DNA of 64,000 nucleotides from Pantoea sp. 1.19. GTDB lineage: Bacteria > Pseudomonadota > Gammaproteobacteria > Enterobacterales > Enterobacteriaceae. The stretch covers positions 62,001-126,000 of the forward strand of contig NZ_MRBS01000003.1 in assembly GCF_001922585.1 (NCBI RefSeq). Reading direction: 5' to 3'. The notes under the pieces were generated by a model, which made no database searches, had not been told where the DNA came from, and saw only the letters and a list, made by a program, of their open reading frames with translations. This document shows, piece after piece, positions 11,101 to 20,972 of the stretch. A program made the position numbers and the translations under genes. Positions within the stretch are counted from its first letter, which is position 1; every line of letters starts with the position of its first letter.

Positions 11101-11245
11101 CGCGCTCTCCTGGCATCCTGCGCTCAGTAAGCTGCCGCGCCAGCGCTGCCTGGCGACCGGCTACTCCTGCCGCAGTCAGGTAAAGCGCATTGAGGGTGGA
11201 GGCATGCGCCATCCCCTGCAGGCGCTGCTGGAGCTGATATCATGA
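8189..11245 (+). CDS. ydiJ: FAD-linked oxidase / Fe-S protein YdiJ (D-2-hydroxyglutarate dehydrogenase type)
   Basis: Large flavoprotein that oxidises D-2-hydroxy acids; the E. coli protein has been described as a D-2-hydroxyglutarate dehydrogenase. The 1018 residues equal the E. coli length. The N-terminal FAD-binding PCMH domain shows PRGGGTGTNGQALNHG, a central FAD-oxidase C domain contains YGMFGHVDAGVLHVRP, a ferredoxin-like CLACKACSTQCP lies near residue 672, and the C-terminal cysteine-rich domain has GCCGMAGTYGHEA near 948. The ATG at 8189 is chosen because MIPQIAQAPG matches the family; an in-frame codon at 8126 would add 21 unrelated residues. It overlaps menI by 4 bp (ATGA). Confidence 0.93.
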   Translation: MIPQIAQAPGLIQPVLDYLAALKQHGFTGDIATGYADRLSLATDNSIYQCLPDAVVFPRSTGDVALIARLAEEPRFQRLVFTPRGGGTGTNGQALNHGIVVDLSRHMNRILDINVEQRWVRVEAGVVKDQLNAWLKPYGFFFSPELSTSNRATLGGMINTDASGQGSLVYGKTSDHVLGVRAVLTGGEILDTRAMPVTLAETLAAEETREGQIYRDVLTRCREQRALILEKFPKLNRFLTGYDLRHVLSDDLQQIDLTRLLCGSEGTLAFICEARLDITPLPKVRRLVNIKYDAFDSALRNAPFLVEARALSVETVDSRVLNLAREDIIWHSVESLIAPVPDKAMLGLNIVEFAGDDAALIAGQVSALCQRLDALMAAGEAGVIGWQLCEDAASIERIYAMRKKAVGLLGNAKGGAKPIPFVEDTCVPPEHLADYIAEFRALLDGHGLSYGMFGHVDAGVLHVRPALDMCDPQQERLMKQISDEVVALTTRYGGLLWGEHGKGFRAAYSPAFFGETLYGELRRIKAAFDPHNRLNPGKICTPWGVDAPLHQVDDVTRGRFDRQIPIAVRDDWRGAMTCNGNGLCFNFDTLTPMCPSMKVTRNRVHSPKGRATLVREWLRLLAEQGVDPSRLEQALPEQRVSLRDLIARTRNSWHARRGEYDFSHEVKAAMSGCLACKACSTQCPIKIDVPGFRARFLQLYHTRYLRPVSDWLVAGVEQYAPLMARAPRPFNFFLRQPWLRELSRQRIGMVDLPLLSTPTLKQQLAGHRSAGLTLEQLEQLSPAERAKTVLVVQDPFTSYYEAQLIGDLVRLIDALGWRPVVLPFSPNGKPQHVKGFLQRFARTAQKTAAMLNRVAQLGMPLVGVDPALVLCYRDEYREVLGDSRGDFHVQLVHEWLQQVLPAGETVPLSGEAWYLFGHCTEVTALPSSSQQWQTIFARLGARLESVSVGCCGMAGTYGHEAAQLDNSLGIYALSWHPALSKLPRQRCLATGYSCRSQVKRIEGGGMRHPLQALLELIS

Positions 11246-11655
11246 GTATTTGGCGACGTGAGGCGACGCTGGAAGCCCTCAATGCCGGCTGCGCCGGCAC
11301 CCTGGTCTCGCACTGCGGGATCTGCTTTACCGCGCTGACGGAAGAGGCCCTGGAGGCGACCATGCCGGTAGACAGCCGCACCCGACAGCCGTTCGGCCTG
11401 TTGCATGGCGGCGCCTCGGTGGTGCTGGCAGAGAGCCTCGGCTCGCTGGCTGGCTGGTTGTGTACCGAAGGCGATGCGCAGGTGGTGGGGCTGGAGATCA
11501 GTGCCCATCACCTGCGCGCCGTACGCGATGGTGTGGTCCGCGGTCACTGCCGCGCGCTGCACCTCGGGCGGCGCCACCAGGTCTGGCAGACCGATATTTT
11601 CGATGCAGATGGCCAGCTCTGCTGCACGGCGCGGCTGACCACCTCGGTTCGCTGA
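11242..11655 (+). CDS. menI: 1,4-dihydroxy-2-naphthoyl-CoA hydrolase
   Basis: Hotdog-fold thioesterase that releases DHNA from DHNA-CoA in menaquinone synthesis. The 137 residues match the family, and the conserved block MPVDSRTRQPFGLLHGGASVVLAESLGS contains the catalytic Glu and the glycine-rich CoA-binding loop. A second block, HLGRRHQVWQTDIFD, follows. Translationally coupled to ydiJ by a 4-bp overlap. E. coli ydiH, which separates menI from suf, is not seen here. Confidence 0.93.
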   Translation: MSIWRREATLEALNAGCAGTLVSHCGICFTALTEEALEATMPVDSRTRQPFGLLHGGASVVLAESLGSLAGWLCTEGDAQVVGLEISAHHLRAVRDGVVRGHCRALHLGRRHQVWQTDIFDADGQLCCTARLTTSVR

Positions 11656-12097
11656 CCCCCCAGGTCCGGCCACCGCGCGTTGCGCGGTGGCGGGTCTTCC
11701 CTCGTATCTTCCTGCCCCCCGCCAGCCCGTCACCGTACTGCGCGGCGATTAACCACGTCTGTTGCTGACCATCGCAGCCACGCAGCGCCAGCGGCCGGCG
11801 CCGCTGAACGATAAATGCGCTCTGTTATTGCGATGGGTGACAGCAATCGATCGCGGTCACCGATGCCGGCAGCACGCAGTAAAAAGCAGCCGTGGCAACA
11901 AAAATAATTATACCTATTAACAAGTTGCTACGAACAGACGGCAAACGGCGCGCCGCCGACCACAGCGTCTAAACTTAAGATCAGGCGCGCCGATGCGTAC
12001 AGCGGGCAAAACCCCTGCTCAACAAGCGGTTGAAGTGATAGCGGCGGGCACTACCATAGAGGGACGGGCCTCGTGGCCCCTATGTGAGGAGTTGACC
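11656..12097 (+). promoter_or_regulatory. menI terminator hairpin and suf operon control region
   Basis: 442 bp without a gene. A hairpin, CCACCGCGC/GCGCGGTGG, lies at 11670-11690 after menI. A Fur-box-like AATAATTATACCTATTAAC (13 of 19 matches to GATAATGATAATCATTATC by my count) is at 11903-11921. An AAAACCCCTG...GCGGTTGA stretch at 12008-12033 weakly resembles an IscR type 2 site and overlaps a possible -35 TTGAAG (12030) paired with TACCAT (12052). A hairpin, GGGCC/GGCCC, at 12066-12079 precedes the sufA ribosome site. Fur, IscR and OxyR control of suf is established in E. coli; the individual sites here are inference. Confidence 0.5.
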
Positions 12098-12472
12098 ATG
12101 AACCAGACCCACCCTGACACGTTTTCACCGGACGACTTTATCTGGCAAGGCGTGACCCTGACCGACCGCGCGGCGCAGCACATCCTTGCGCTGATCGCGC
12201 ACGATGCGGAACTGCAGGGGCTGCGTCTCGGTGTTAAGCAGAGCGGCTGCGCCGGCTTTGGCTACACGTTTGATCTGATTAGCACGCCGGCCAGCGACGA
12301 CCTGATGTTCACCCACCAGGGCGCACGGCTATATGTTCCGCTGCAGGCCATGCCGTTTCTTGACGGTACCGAGGTCGATTTTGTCCGTGACGGGCTGAAT
12401 CAGGTATTCAAATTCAACAATCCCAAAGCGCAACACGCCTGCGGCTGTGGTGAAAGCTTTGGCGTAGAGTAA
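12098..12472 (+). CDS. sufA: Fe-S cluster assembly A-type carrier SufA
   Basis: A-type carrier that receives clusters from SufBCD and passes them to apoproteins. The 124 residues contain the three ligand cysteines: one in [11 protein letters not shown] near residue 50 and two in the C-terminal ACGCGES. The ATG at 12098 follows TGAGGAG; a longer in-frame reading from the upstream region lacks family similarity. First gene of the suf operon, 5 bp before sufB. Confidence 0.95.
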   Translation: MNQTHPDTFSPDDFIWQGVTLTDRAAQHILALIAHDAELQGLRLGVKQSGCAGFGYTFDLISTPASDDLMFTHQGARLYVPLQAMPFLDGTEVDFVRDGLNQVFKFNNPKAQHACGCGESFGVE

Positions 12473-12477
12473 CCATT

Positions 12478-13971
12478 ATGTCCCGACACCATGATGCAAG
12501 CGATGATGTTCAATACTGGGAAGGCGGTCATCAGTACAAAGAGGGCTTCTTCACGCCATTGCAAACCGATGAGCTGGCGCACGGCATCAGCGAAGAGGTG
12601 GTGCGCGCCATTTCTGCCCGGCGCAACGAGCCGCAGTGGATGCTTGATTTTCGCCTGAAGGCCTACCACGCCTGGACTGAAATGGAGGAGCCGCACTGGC
12701 TGAAAGCCAATTATCAGCCGCTCAACTATCAAGACTACAGCTACTACTCTGCTCCCTCCTGCGGCCACTGCGACGACGACTGCGCCTCCGAGCCCGGCGC
12801 GCGGCAGAGCAACGGCGATCGGCCGGCCGGCAGCTATCTGACCCGGGAAGTGGAGCAGGCGTTCGACCAGCTCGGCGTGCCGGTTCGCGAGGGACAGAAC
12901 GTGGCGGTGGATGCGATTTTCGACTCGGTGTCGGTGGCCACCACCTATCGCGACAAGCTGGCTGCGGAGGGGATCATCTTCTGCTCGTTTAGCGAGGCGA
13001 TTCAGGAACACCCGCAGCTGGTGCAGCAGTATCTCGGCAGCGTGGTGCCGGCCAACGATAACTTCTTTGCCGCGCTCAACTCCGCGGTGGCCTCCGACGG
13101 CACCTTTGTGTATATCCCCAAGGGGGTTCGCTGCCCGATGGAGCTGTCAACTTACTTCCGCATTAACGCTGCGAAAACCGGCCAGTTCGAACGCACGATC
13201 CTGATTGCCGATGAAGGCAGCTATGTCAGTTACATCGAAGGCTGCTCCGCGCCGGTGCGCGACAGCTATCAGCTGCATGCCGCGGTGGTCGAGGTTATCA
13301 TACTGAAAGACGCCGAGGTGAAATACTCGACGGTGCAAAACTGGTTTCCCGGCGGCGAAGGCGAGGGCGGCATTCTAAACTTTGTCACCAAACGCGCGCT
13401 GTGCGAAGGGGAAAACAGCAAAATGTCCTGGACCCAGTCGGAAACCGGCTCGGCCATTACCTGGAAATACCCCAGCTGTATCCTGCGCGGAGACAACGCC
13501 ATCGGCGAGTTTTACTCGGTGGCGCTGACCAATGGCGTGCAGCAGGCGGACACCGGCACCAAAATGATCCACATTGGCAAAAATACCCGTTCGACCATCA
13601 TCTCCAAGGGCATCGCCGCCGGTAAAAGTCAGAACACCTATCGGGGACTGGTAAAGATCATGCCCACCGCGACCCACGCGCGCAATTTTACCCAGTGCGA
13701 TTCAATGCTGATCGGCGAGGCCTGCGGCGCTCACACCTTCCCCTATGTCGAAGTGCGTAACAATACCGCGCAGCTGGAGCATGAAGCCACCACCTCGCGT
13801 ATCGGTGAAGATCAGCTGTTTTATTGTCTGCAGCGCGGCATCCGGGAAGAGGATGCCATCTCAATGATAGTCAACGGCTTTTGTAAAGACGTCTTTTCCG
13901 AGCTGCCGCTGGAGTTCGCCGTGGAAGCGCAAAAATTGTTGGCCATTAGCCTTGAACACAGCGTGGGTTAA
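12478..13971 (+). CDS. sufB: Fe-S cluster assembly scaffold SufB
   Basis: Scaffold subunit of the SufBC2D complex, on which the nascent cluster is built. The 497 residues compare with 495 in E. coli. The N-terminal CGHCDDDC cysteine motif, the beta-helix core, and the Cys ([10 protein letters not shown]) and Glu (LEHEATT) implicated in persulfide transfer and cluster formation are all present. It follows sufA after 5 bp and precedes sufC by 24 bp. Confidence 0.97.
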   Translation: MSRHHDASDDVQYWEGGHQYKEGFFTPLQTDELAHGISEEVVRAISARRNEPQWMLDFRLKAYHAWTEMEEPHWLKANYQPLNYQDYSYYSAPSCGHCDDDCASEPGARQSNGDRPAGSYLTREVEQAFDQLGVPVREGQNVAVDAIFDSVSVATTYRDKLAAEGIIFCSFSEAIQEHPQLVQQYLGSVVPANDNFFAALNSAVASDGTFVYIPKGVRCPMELSTYFRINAAKTGQFERTILIADEGSYVSYIEGCSAPVRDSYQLHAAVVEVIILKDAEVKYSTVQNWFPGGEGEGGILNFVTKRALCEGENSKMSWTQSETGSAITWKYPSCILRGDNAIGEFYSVALTNGVQQADTGTKMIHIGKNTRSTIISKGIAAGKSQNTYRGLVKIMPTATHARNFTQCDSMLIGEACGAHTFPYVEVRNNTAQLEHEATTSRIGEDQLFYCLQRGIREEDAISMIVNGFCKDVFSELPLEFAVEAQKLLAISLEHSVG

Positions 13972-13995
13972 CGCCTGTCGACGCCTGGAGCCCTT

Positions 13996-14742
13996 ATGTT
14001 AAGCATCAAAAATTTACAGGTCAGTATTGAAGATAAACCGATTTTACGCGGGCTGGATCTCGAGGTCAGGCCGGGCGAAGTGCACGCCATTATGGGGCCA
14101 AACGGATCGGGCAAGAGCACCCTGTCGGCGACGCTGGCCGGCCGTGAGGAGTATCAGGTCACGGATGGCAGCATCGATTTTAATGGCCATGACCTGCTGG
14201 AGATGGCGCCGGAAGCGCGCGCCGGGGAGGGCATTTTTATGGCCTTCCAGTATCCGGTTGAAATCCCCGGCGTCAGTAATCAGTTTTTTCTGCACACCGC
14301 GGTCAACGCGGTGCGCGCCTACCGTCAGCAGCCCGCGTTGGATCGCTTCGATTTTCAGGATGTGATGGCCGAAAAGCTGGCGCTGTTGAAAATGCCGGAC
14401 GATCTGTTGACCCGCTCGGTTAACGTCGGTTTCTCCGGCGGGGAAAAAAAACGCAATGATATTTTGCAGATGGCCGCGCTGGAGCCGCGCCTGTGCATTT
14501 TGGATGAAACCGATTCTGGCCTGGACATTGATGCGCTGAAAATCGTCGCCAACGGTGTAAATTCACTGCGCGACGGCCAGCGTGCCTTTATCATTGTCAC
14601 CCACTATCAGCGGATCCTTGACTATATCCAGCCGGACTACGTGCACGTGCTGTATCAGGGCAGGATAGTCAAATCCGGCGATTTTACGCTGGTGAAACAG
14701 CTGGAGGAGCAGGGATATGGCTGGCTTACCGACGAAGCATAA
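13996..14742 (+). CDS. sufC: Fe-S cluster assembly ATPase SufC
   Basis: Soluble ABC-type ATPase that drives conformational change of SufBD. 248 residues, as in E. coli. Walker A is GPNGSGKST near residue 36, the signature is FSGGEKKRNDI, and Walker B is CILDETDSGLD, where Thr replaces the more common Ser of E. coli. The 3' end overlaps sufD by 26 bp, indicating coupled translation. Confidence 0.97.
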   Translation: MLSIKNLQVSIEDKPILRGLDLEVRPGEVHAIMGPNGSGKSTLSATLAGREEYQVTDGSIDFNGHDLLEMAPEARAGEGIFMAFQYPVEIPGVSNQFFLHTAVNAVRAYRQQPALDRFDFQDVMAEKLALLKMPDDLLTRSVNVGFSGGEKKRNDILQMAALEPRLCILDETDSGLDIDALKIVANGVNSLRDGQRAFIIVTHYQRILDYIQPDYVHVLYQGRIVKSGDFTLVKQLEEQGYGWLTDEA

Positions 14743-16003
14743 TCCGGTTCCCGCGCGCTGGCAGCAGCTGTTTGATGGCGCGCCCGATCGCGGCGAGCAG
14801 GCGCGTGAACACTGGCAAGAGTTACAACGTCACGGGCTTCCCGGGCCGCGCCATGAGGACTGGAAATACACCCCGCTGAACACCCTGCTGACGGCGGAAC
14901 TGGTCCAGCCGGCGCCGCGGTTGCCCGACGCGGCGCGCTGCCGGGGGCTGGCGTTGCCGCTGGACGCAGTGCGGCTGGTGTTTGTCGACGGTCACTATCA
15001 GCCGACGCTGAGTGACGGTGACCTCGATGCGTTCCAGCTTCGGGTCTACCGCGGCGGCGAACGCCCGCCGCTGGCGGCGGCTATCCAACCGGAAGCCTTT
15101 CTGCACCTTACCGAGAGCCTGGCGGCCGAGGTGGCGGTGATCAGTCTCGCGCGGCATCAGCGCGCCCCTCGCCCGCTCTATTTGCTGCATATTAGCAGCG
15201 GCGCACCGCAGGGTCTGGCGACCCATCACTATCGTCACCACGTGGCGCTGGAGGCCGGGGCGGAGGCGACGGTGGTAGAACACTATGTGTCACTTGATGA
15301 TCGCCCGCACTTTACCGGCGGTCGCACCACGCTGGCGGTGGGCGATAATGCCGCACTGCAGCACTATAAGCTGGCGTTCGAACAGGCGGCCAGCGTGCAC
15401 TTCGCGCATAACGATCTCACGCTGGCGCGCGCGGCGCGCGCCAGCAGCCACAGTTTTTTACTCGGTGCGGGCCTGAGTCGCCACCACACCAGCGCCCAGC
15501 TGCAGGGTGAGGGCGGCGATGTGGTGATCAACAGCCTGGCGCTGCCGGTGGACAATGAGGTGTGTGACACCCGCAGCTGGCTGGAGCACCGCGTCGGCCA
15601 CTGCCAGAGCCGCCAGCTGCACAAAACCATCGTGCGCGATAAAGGCCGTGCGGTGTTTAACGGCATGATCAAGGTCGCTGAGCACGCGCTGAAAACCGAC
15701 GGCCAGATGACCAATAATAATCTGCTGCTTGGCCGACTCGCGGAAGTGGACACCAAACCGCAGCTGGAAATTTATGCCGATGACGTTAAGTGCAGCCACG
15801 GCGCCACGGTGGGGCGCATTGATGATGAACAGCTGTTCTATTTGCGCTCGCGGGGGATTGCCGAAGCGGCTGCGCAGCAGATGATCATCTTCGCCTTCGC
15901 CGCTGAGTTGACCGAGGCGCTGACCGATCCAGCGGTAAAACAGGCGGTGATGCAGCGCATCGCGCAGCGTTTTCCGGGAGGCGTGCATGACCCTCAATCC
16001 TGA
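14717..16003 (+). CDS. sufD: Fe-S cluster assembly protein SufD
   Basis: SufB paralogue that completes the SufBC2D complex and aids iron entry. 428 residues (423 in E. coli). The N-terminal helical domain contains HEDWKYTPL, and the beta-helix domain ends in [24 protein letters not shown], with the functionally important His in CSHGATVG. Starts within sufC and overlaps sufS by 17 bp. Confidence 0.95.
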   Translation: MAGLPTKHNPVPARWQQLFDGAPDRGEQAREHWQELQRHGLPGPRHEDWKYTPLNTLLTAELVQPAPRLPDAARCRGLALPLDAVRLVFVDGHYQPTLSDGDLDAFQLRVYRGGERPPLAAAIQPEAFLHLTESLAAEVAVISLARHQRAPRPLYLLHISSGAPQGLATHHYRHHVALEAGAEATVVEHYVSLDDRPHFTGGRTTLAVGDNAALQHYKLAFEQAASVHFAHNDLTLARAARASSHSFLLGAGLSRHHTSAQLQGEGGDVVINSLALPVDNEVCDTRSWLEHRVGHCQSRQLHKTIVRDKGRAVFNGMIKVAEHALKTDGQMTNNNLLLGRLAEVDTKPQLEIYADDVKCSHGATVGRIDDEQLFYLRSRGIAEAAAQQMIIFAFAAELTEALTDPAVKQAVMQRIAQRFPGGVHDPQS

Positions 16004-17210
16004 ACGCCTGCGGGCTGAGTTTCCGATTCTGGCGCGTGAGGTTCACGGTCAGCGGCTGGCGTATCTCGATAGTGCGGCCAGCGCGCAGAAGCCGCTGGCG
16101 GTGATTAACAGCGAGCGCGATTTCTACTGCCACGGCTATGCCGCGGTACACCGCGGGATCCATACGCTGAGCGCGGAGGCAACCACCGCAATGGAAAACG
16201 TGCGCACCCGCTGCGCGCGCTTTCTGAATGCCGCTTCGCCGGAGGAGATCGTGTTTGTTCGCGGTACCACTGAAGGCATCAATCTGGTGGCCAATACCTT
16301 TGGCCAGCTGCAGGTGGGCCCCGGGGATAATCTGATCATCAGCGAAATGGAACATCACGCCAATATCGTGCCCTGGCAGATGCTGGCCCAGCGGGTAGGC
16401 GCCGAAGTGCGGGTGATCCCGCTGCTGGCCGACGGCACGCTGGATATGGACGCCCTCGACCGGCTGATTGATACGCGCACCAGGCTGCTGGCCGTCACCC
16501 ACGTCTCCAATGTGCTGGGGACCGTCAATCCGGTGGCCGCACTGGTAGCGAAAGCCAAAGCGGCAGGCGTGGCGACGGTGATTGATGGTGCGCAGGCGGT
16601 GATGCACGCCCCGGTAGATGTGCAGGCGCTGGAGTGCGACTTCTATCTCTTCTCTGCCCACAAGCTGTATGGTCCCAGCGGCATCGGGGTGCTGTACGGG
16701 CGTAAGGCTCTGCTGGATGCCATGCCCCCCTGGCAGGGCGGCGGCGCGATGATTGCCTCGGTCAGCCTGTGCGAGGGCAGCCGCTGGTCGGCGGCGCCGT
16801 GGCGCTTTGAGGCGGGGACGCCAAATACCGCAGGCATTATCGCCCTGGGCGCCGCTCTGGACTGGGTGACCGCCCTCGGCTGGGAGGCGATGATCGACTA
16901 TGAAGCGTCGCTGATGCGTTACGCGCAGGCCGGACTGGCCAGCGTACCTGACATCACGCTGTTTGGCCCGCCGGCGCGCGTCGGCGTGCTGTCGTTCAAT
17001 CTTGGCCAGCACCACGCTTATGACGTCGGCAGCTTCCTTGACCGCTACGGCATTGCCATCCGCACCGGTCACCACTGCGCGATGCCGCTGATGGCACATT
17101 ATCAGGTGCCGGCTATGTGCCGCGCATCGCTCGCGCTGTACAACACCGAAGAAGAGATTGACCGCTTAGTCACCGGGCTGACGCGGATCCACCGCCTGCT
17201 GGGTGGTTAA
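15987..17210 (+). CDS. sufS: Cysteine desulfurase SufS
   Basis: PLP-dependent enzyme that takes sulfur from cysteine and hands it to SufE. 407 residues. The PLP lysine is in [13 protein letters not shown] near residue 226, and the active cysteine is in [10 protein letters not shown] near 364. The start codon ATG at 15987 lies inside sufD and gives the family start [15 protein letters not shown]. Fifth gene of the operon. Confidence 0.97.
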   Translation: MTLNPERLRAEFPILAREVHGQRLAYLDSAASAQKPLAVINSERDFYCHGYAAVHRGIHTLSAEATTAMENVRTRCARFLNAASPEEIVFVRGTTEGINLVANTFGQLQVGPGDNLIISEMEHHANIVPWQMLAQRVGAEVRVIPLLADGTLDMDALDRLIDTRTRLLAVTHVSNVLGTVNPVAALVAKAKAAGVATVIDGAQAVMHAPVDVQALECDFYLFSAHKLYGPSGIGVLYGRKALLDAMPPWQGGGAMIASVSLCEGSRWSAAPWRFEAGTPNTAGIIALGAALDWVTALGWEAMIDYEASLMRYAQAGLASVPDITLFGPPARVGVLSFNLGQHHAYDVGSFLDRYGIAIRTGHHCAMPLMAHYQVPAMCRASLALYNTEEEIDRLVTGLTRIHRLLGG

Positions 17211-17233
17211 CCACGGCGACAGAGGGAGTACCC

Positions 17234-17650
17234 ATGGCGACACTGCCGGATAAAGAGAAACTGGTGCGCAATTTTCACCGCTGCGCCAACTGGGAAGAGA
17301 AGTATCTGTACATCATCGAGCTGGGCGGCGCGCTGCCGCCGCTGGCGGACAGCGATCGGCGCAGTGATAACAAGATAGCCGGCTGCCAGAGCCAGGTGTG
17401 GATTGTGATGACGCAGCAGGCGGATGGCCGCGTGGCGCTGGCCGGTGACAGCGATGCGGCGATTGTAAAAGGGCTGATTGCGGTCGTGTTCAGCCTCTAT
17501 GATCAGCTGACGCCGCAGCAGATCCTCGACGTCGACGTGCGCCCATGGTTCAGCGATCTGGCGCTGACCGCGCACCTCACCCCGTCGCGTTCGCAGGGGC
17601 TGGAAGCGATGATCCGGGCGATTCGTCAGCGGGCGCAAGCCCTGATCTGA
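17234..17650 (+). CDS. sufE: Cysteine desulfuration protein SufE
   Basis: Sulfur acceptor that stimulates SufS and delivers persulfide to SufB. The 138 residues carry the acceptor Cys in IAGCQSQVW near residue 51. Last gene of the operon; a strong hairpin follows 11 bp after the stop. Confidence 0.96.
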   Translation: MATLPDKEKLVRNFHRCANWEEKYLYIIELGGALPPLADSDRRSDNKIAGCQSQVWIVMTQQADGRVALAGDSDAAIVKGLIAVVFSLYDQLTPQQILDVDVRPWFSDLALTAHLTPSRSQGLEAMIRAIRQRAQALI

Positions 17651-17661
17651 GCATACACGCT

Positions 17662-17694
17662 GTTCAACCGGCCCGGCACCCGGGCCGGTTGAAC
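17662..17694 (+). terminator. suf operon 3' hairpin
   Basis: Perfect 15-bp inverted repeat (arms 17662-17676 and 17680-17694) around a 3-nt CAC loop. It lacks a T-run, so it may act with Rho or as an mRNA 3' stabiliser. It lies between sufE and ldtE. Confidence 0.6.
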
Positions 17695-17716
17695 GCCACC
17701 TGATAAGAGAGTCGGT

Positions 17717-18679
17717 ATGAAATCGTTTACCCTGGCCGGATGGCTGCTGGCGTCACTGTTAACCACCCTCCCGGTGCGCGCCGGCACCGATTATCCGTTG
17801 CCACCGGCCGGCAGCCGCTTAATTGGTGAAAATCAGCGCTACATCGTGCCGGATGATAAGCGCCCGCTGGAGGATATCGCCGCGCGCTTCAGCGTTGGGC
17901 TGCTGGGCATGCTGGAGGCCAATCCCGGTACCGACCCCTGGCTGCCGACACCCGGCGATGAGCTGACTATACCAACGCAAATGCTGCTGCCGGAGACGCC
18001 GCGCGAGGGGATTGTCATCAATCTCGCCGAGCTGCGGCTGTTCTACTACCCGGCGGGTGAGAACCGGGTGGTGGTCTATCCGATTGGCATTGGCCAGCTG
18101 GGGGCGATAACGCCGTCAATGGTCACCCGCATCAGCCAAAAGATCCCTAACCCGAGCTGGACGCCAACCCCTAACATCCGCCAGCGCTATGCCCGGCAGG
18201 GCATTACCCTGCCCGGAACGGTGCCGGCCGGACCGGATAATCCAATGGGGCAGTTTGCTCTGCGGCTGGCTTACGGCAAAGGACACTATCTGATTCACGG
18301 TACCAACGCCGACTTCGGGATAGGGATGCGCGTGAGCTCCGGCTGCATTCGCCTGCGTCCGGATGACATTGCTGCGCTGTTTAATGCCGTGCCGGTCGGT
18401 ACGCGGGTCCAGGTGATTAATCAGCCGGTGAAAGTAGCGCAGGAGCCGGACGGGAAGCGTTACATGGAAGTGCATCAACCGCTGTCGCGCAGCGAGCGTG
18501 ACGATCCGCAAACTGCGCCGCTGGCGCTCACCGCCGGGACCCGGCAATTTTTGCGCAGTGAGCAAAACGATCGACAGGTCGTCGAACAGGCGCTGACGCG
18601 TCGTTCGGGCATGCCGGTACTGGTTGCTAAGGGGAGAGCGCTGGGCGCGGTGGGGGAGCCGTCAGGCAGCAGGGAATGA
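17717..18679 (+). CDS. ldtE: L,D-transpeptidase LdtE (YkuD family)
   Basis: Periplasmic enzyme forming 3-3 cross-links between meso-DAP residues of peptidoglycan. A signal peptide covers residues 1-22 (hydrophobic run ending VRAG). A LysM-like segment follows at about 35-85, then the YkuD domain with HGTN near 193 and SSGCIRL near 207, holding the catalytic His and Cys. 320 residues versus 334 in E. coli, mostly a shorter C-tail. It is convergent with lpp, whose product is covalently linked to peptidoglycan by other family members; the ldtE-lpp-pykF order is conserved with E. coli. Confidence 0.93.
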   Translation: MKSFTLAGWLLASLLTTLPVRAGTDYPLPPAGSRLIGENQRYIVPDDKRPLEDIAARFSVGLLGMLEANPGTDPWLPTPGDELTIPTQMLLPETPREGIVINLAELRLFYYPAGENRVVVYPIGIGQLGAITPSMVTRISQKIPNPSWTPTPNIRQRYARQGITLPGTVPAGPDNPMGQFALRLAYGKGHYLIHGTNADFGIGMRVSSGCIRLRPDDIAALFNAVPVGTRVQVINQPVKVAQEPDGKRYMEVHQPLSRSERDDPQTAPLALTAGTRQFLRSEQNDRQVVEQALTRRSGMPVLVAKGRALGAVGEPSGSRE

Positions 18680-18681
18680 GC

Positions 18682-18712
18682 AAAAAAAATGGCACACCGA
18701 AGTGTGCCATTT
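18682..18712. terminator. Bidirectional terminator between ldtE and lpp
   Basis: Stem AAATGGCACAC/GTGTGCCATTT with a CGAA loop. Eight As precede it on the plus strand, giving a long T-run for lpp transcripts on the minus strand. This is the classic strong lpp terminator. Confidence 0.9.
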
Positions 18713-18726
18713 TCAAACCAGAACTC

Positions 18727-19050
<324 letters not shown>

Positions 19051-19215
19051 AGAAGATGCTTAAACTTGATCGTTCGCTCAAAGAAGCATCTGCCCGCGGT
19101 AAAAGTCGAAAAAAAAGAGGAAAAACAGGCGATTTTAATCGGGTTAATCTTAAATCCTGCTGCTATTTTATCGTTATTACCGATTGGATTTTTTTAAGAT
19201 TTGAATTAAAGGCAG
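19051..19215. other. lpp-pykF intergenic, no gene seen
   Basis: A/T-rich stretch between the lpp promoter and the pykF terminator. I see no supported coding sequence or structured RNA. Together with the lpp promoter and pykF terminator it forms the 304-bp interval before pykF. Confidence 0.5.
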
Positions 19216-19242
19216 AAAAAAAAGCGCCCGGTTGGGCGCTTT
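19216..19242 (-). terminator. pykF intrinsic terminator
   Basis: Stem AAAGCGCCC/GGGCGCTTT with a 4-nt loop. Eight As on its left give a T-run on the minus strand, 25 nt after the pykF stop. Confidence 0.88.
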
Positions 19243-19267
19243 TAAAAAAAACAGTTAAAAAACTGAG

Positions 19268-20680
19268 TTACAACACGTGTACCGAGGCGGTATTGGTGGT
19301 GCCGCTCGGCACCAGCGCGCCGGAGACCATCACCACCACTTCGCCTTTCAGCCCGTAGCCGCTGGCCAGCGCGGTCTCTTTGCCAATGCGATAAAAATCA
19401 TCGGTCGAGGCAATCTCTTTCACCACGTGGGTCACAATGCCCTTGCTCAGCAGCAGCTGACGCGCGGTGGTTTCGTTGGTGGTCAGCGCAAGGATAGTCG
19501 CGTGCGGGAAGTACTTACGCACTGACTTCGCAGATTTGCCGCCTTCGGTAGCAACCACAATCAGCGGGGCTTCCAGCTTCTCAGCTGTTTCTACCGCACC
19601 GCGGCACACCGCTTCAGTAATGCGCATTTTGCGGTTGTCATTCAGGGTGTCAATCCGCGGCTTCATGACCCGATCGGTACGCTCGCAGATAGTGGCCATA
19701 ATGGTGACCGACTCCAGCGGGTAGCGGCCCTTGGCACTCTCACCGGAGAGCATCACCGCATCGGTACCGTCCAGAATGGCGTTAGCGACGTCGCCGGCTT
19801 CAGCGCGGGTCGGACGCGGGTTTTTGATCATCGAATCCAGCATTTGCGTCGCGGTAATCACCACTTTACGCGCCTGATTACATTTTTTGATCATCATTTT
19901 CTGGGCGAAGATCACCTCTTCCACCGGGATTTCTACGCCCAGATCGCCGCGTGCCACCATAATGCCGTCGGAAGCATCGAGAATTTCGTCGAAGTTGTTC
20001 AAGCCTTCCTGGTTTTCAATCTTGGAGATGATCTGAATGTGCTCTCCGCCGTGGGCTTTCAGGTGCTCGCGGATTTCCAGCACGTCAGAACGCTTACGGA
20101 TAAAGGATGCGGCCACGAAGTCCACCCCTTGCTCACAGCCGAAGATAAGATCGCGTTTGTCCTTCTCCGCCAGCGCCGGCAGTTGGATGGACACGCCCGG
20201 CAGGTTCACGCCCTTGTTCTCACCCAGGTCGCCATTGTTGAGCACGGTACAGACGACGGTGCTCTCGGTAACCTCAACCACTTCCATCCCAATCAGGCCG
20301 TCGTCGACCAGGACGGTATTACCGACTTTCAGGTCGGCGGCGAAGCCCGGATAGGTCACCGCCACGCGATCCGCATCGCCAATCACGGTTTGATCAGTGG
20401 TGAAAGTAAAGGTTTGTCCGGCCTTCAGCGACACGTCGTTGCCGCCGGCCAGTTTCATGGTGCGAATTTCCGGCCCCTTGGTGTCGAGCAGGATAGCGGC
20501 CTGCAGGCCGGTGTTTTGCATCACCGCGCGCAGGTTAGCAATGCGCTGACCGTGCTCGGCGTAGTCGCCGTGGGAGAAGTTAAGACGCATGACGTTCATC
20601 CCTGCGTTAAGCAGGTTGGTCAGCATCTCTTCCGATTCGGTTTTAGGACCGATGGTGCATACGATTTTAGTCTTTTTCAT
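19268..20680 (-). CDS. pykF: Pyruvate kinase I (fructose 1,6-bisphosphate activated)
   Basis: Last step of glycolysis: PEP plus ADP gives pyruvate plus ATP. 470 residues, identical in length to E. coli PykF. It starts [16 protein letters not shown], has the catalytic Lys in [10 protein letters not shown], the [12 protein letters not shown] signature, the B domain between about residues 70 and 170, and the C-terminal allosteric domain. It has a 237-nt leader with an apparent Cra operator just downstream of the promoter, consistent with Cra repression known in E. coli. Confidence 0.97.
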   Translation of the reverse strand: MKKTKIVCTIGPKTESEEMLTNLLNAGMNVMRLNFSHGDYAEHGQRIANLRAVMQNTGLQAAILLDTKGPEIRTMKLAGGNDVSLKAGQTFTFTTDQTVIGDADRVAVTYPGFAADLKVGNTVLVDDGLIGMEVVEVTESTVVCTVLNNGDLGENKGVNLPGVSIQLPALAEKDKRDLIFGCEQGVDFVAASFIRKRSDVLEIREHLKAHGGEHIQIISKIENQEGLNNFDEILDASDGIMVARGDLGVEIPVEEVIFAQKMMIKKCNQARKVVITATQMLDSMIKNPRPTRAEAGDVANAILDGTDAVMLSGESAKGRYPLESVTIMATICERTDRVMKPRIDTLNDNRKMRITEAVCRGAVETAEKLEAPLIVVATEGGKSAKSVRKYFPHATILALTTNETTARQLLLSKGIVTHVVKEIASTDDFYRIGKETALASGYGLKGEVVVMVSGALVPSGTTNTASVHVL

Positions 20681-20972
20681 GACGGGTTATCTTGTAAGTT
20701 GTGATGAATGAATAAAGCAAGATTCGTCGACGGGGTCGACGAGTGGAAATGGGGTCGCAGGCTGGTTTCGCGTAAGGATAGAGGTGAGGTGACGGGCGGC
20801 GAACAGGCTGAGCGGCGGCGCATAAGGGCGCGGCAATCCATCAGAAAGCGTTGCGCAAAGCGGTAAACTGTTCGATAGCGACACGTCAATTGGCTGAAAC
20901 CATTCGTATAAAGTGACCCCGACAGTATAATCGCTGATGCGCTGAAAACCAATGAAAAACCACCGTTGCGCA
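20681..20972 (-). promoter_or_regulatory. pykF promoter, Cra operator and leader
   Basis: On the minus strand a -35 of TTGGTT (20947-20952) and a -10 of TATACT (20924-20929) are separated by 17 bp. The Cra-like operator GCTGAAACCATTCG at 20893-20906 lies about 11-24 bp downstream of the inferred start, a repression position. The leader contains a perfect 8-bp hairpin, TCGTCGAC/GTCGACGA with a 3-nt loop (20724-20742), 44 nt before the ATG. GTTGCGCAA copies lie at 20850-20858 (leader) and 20965-20973 (upstream of -35). Confidence 0.65.
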
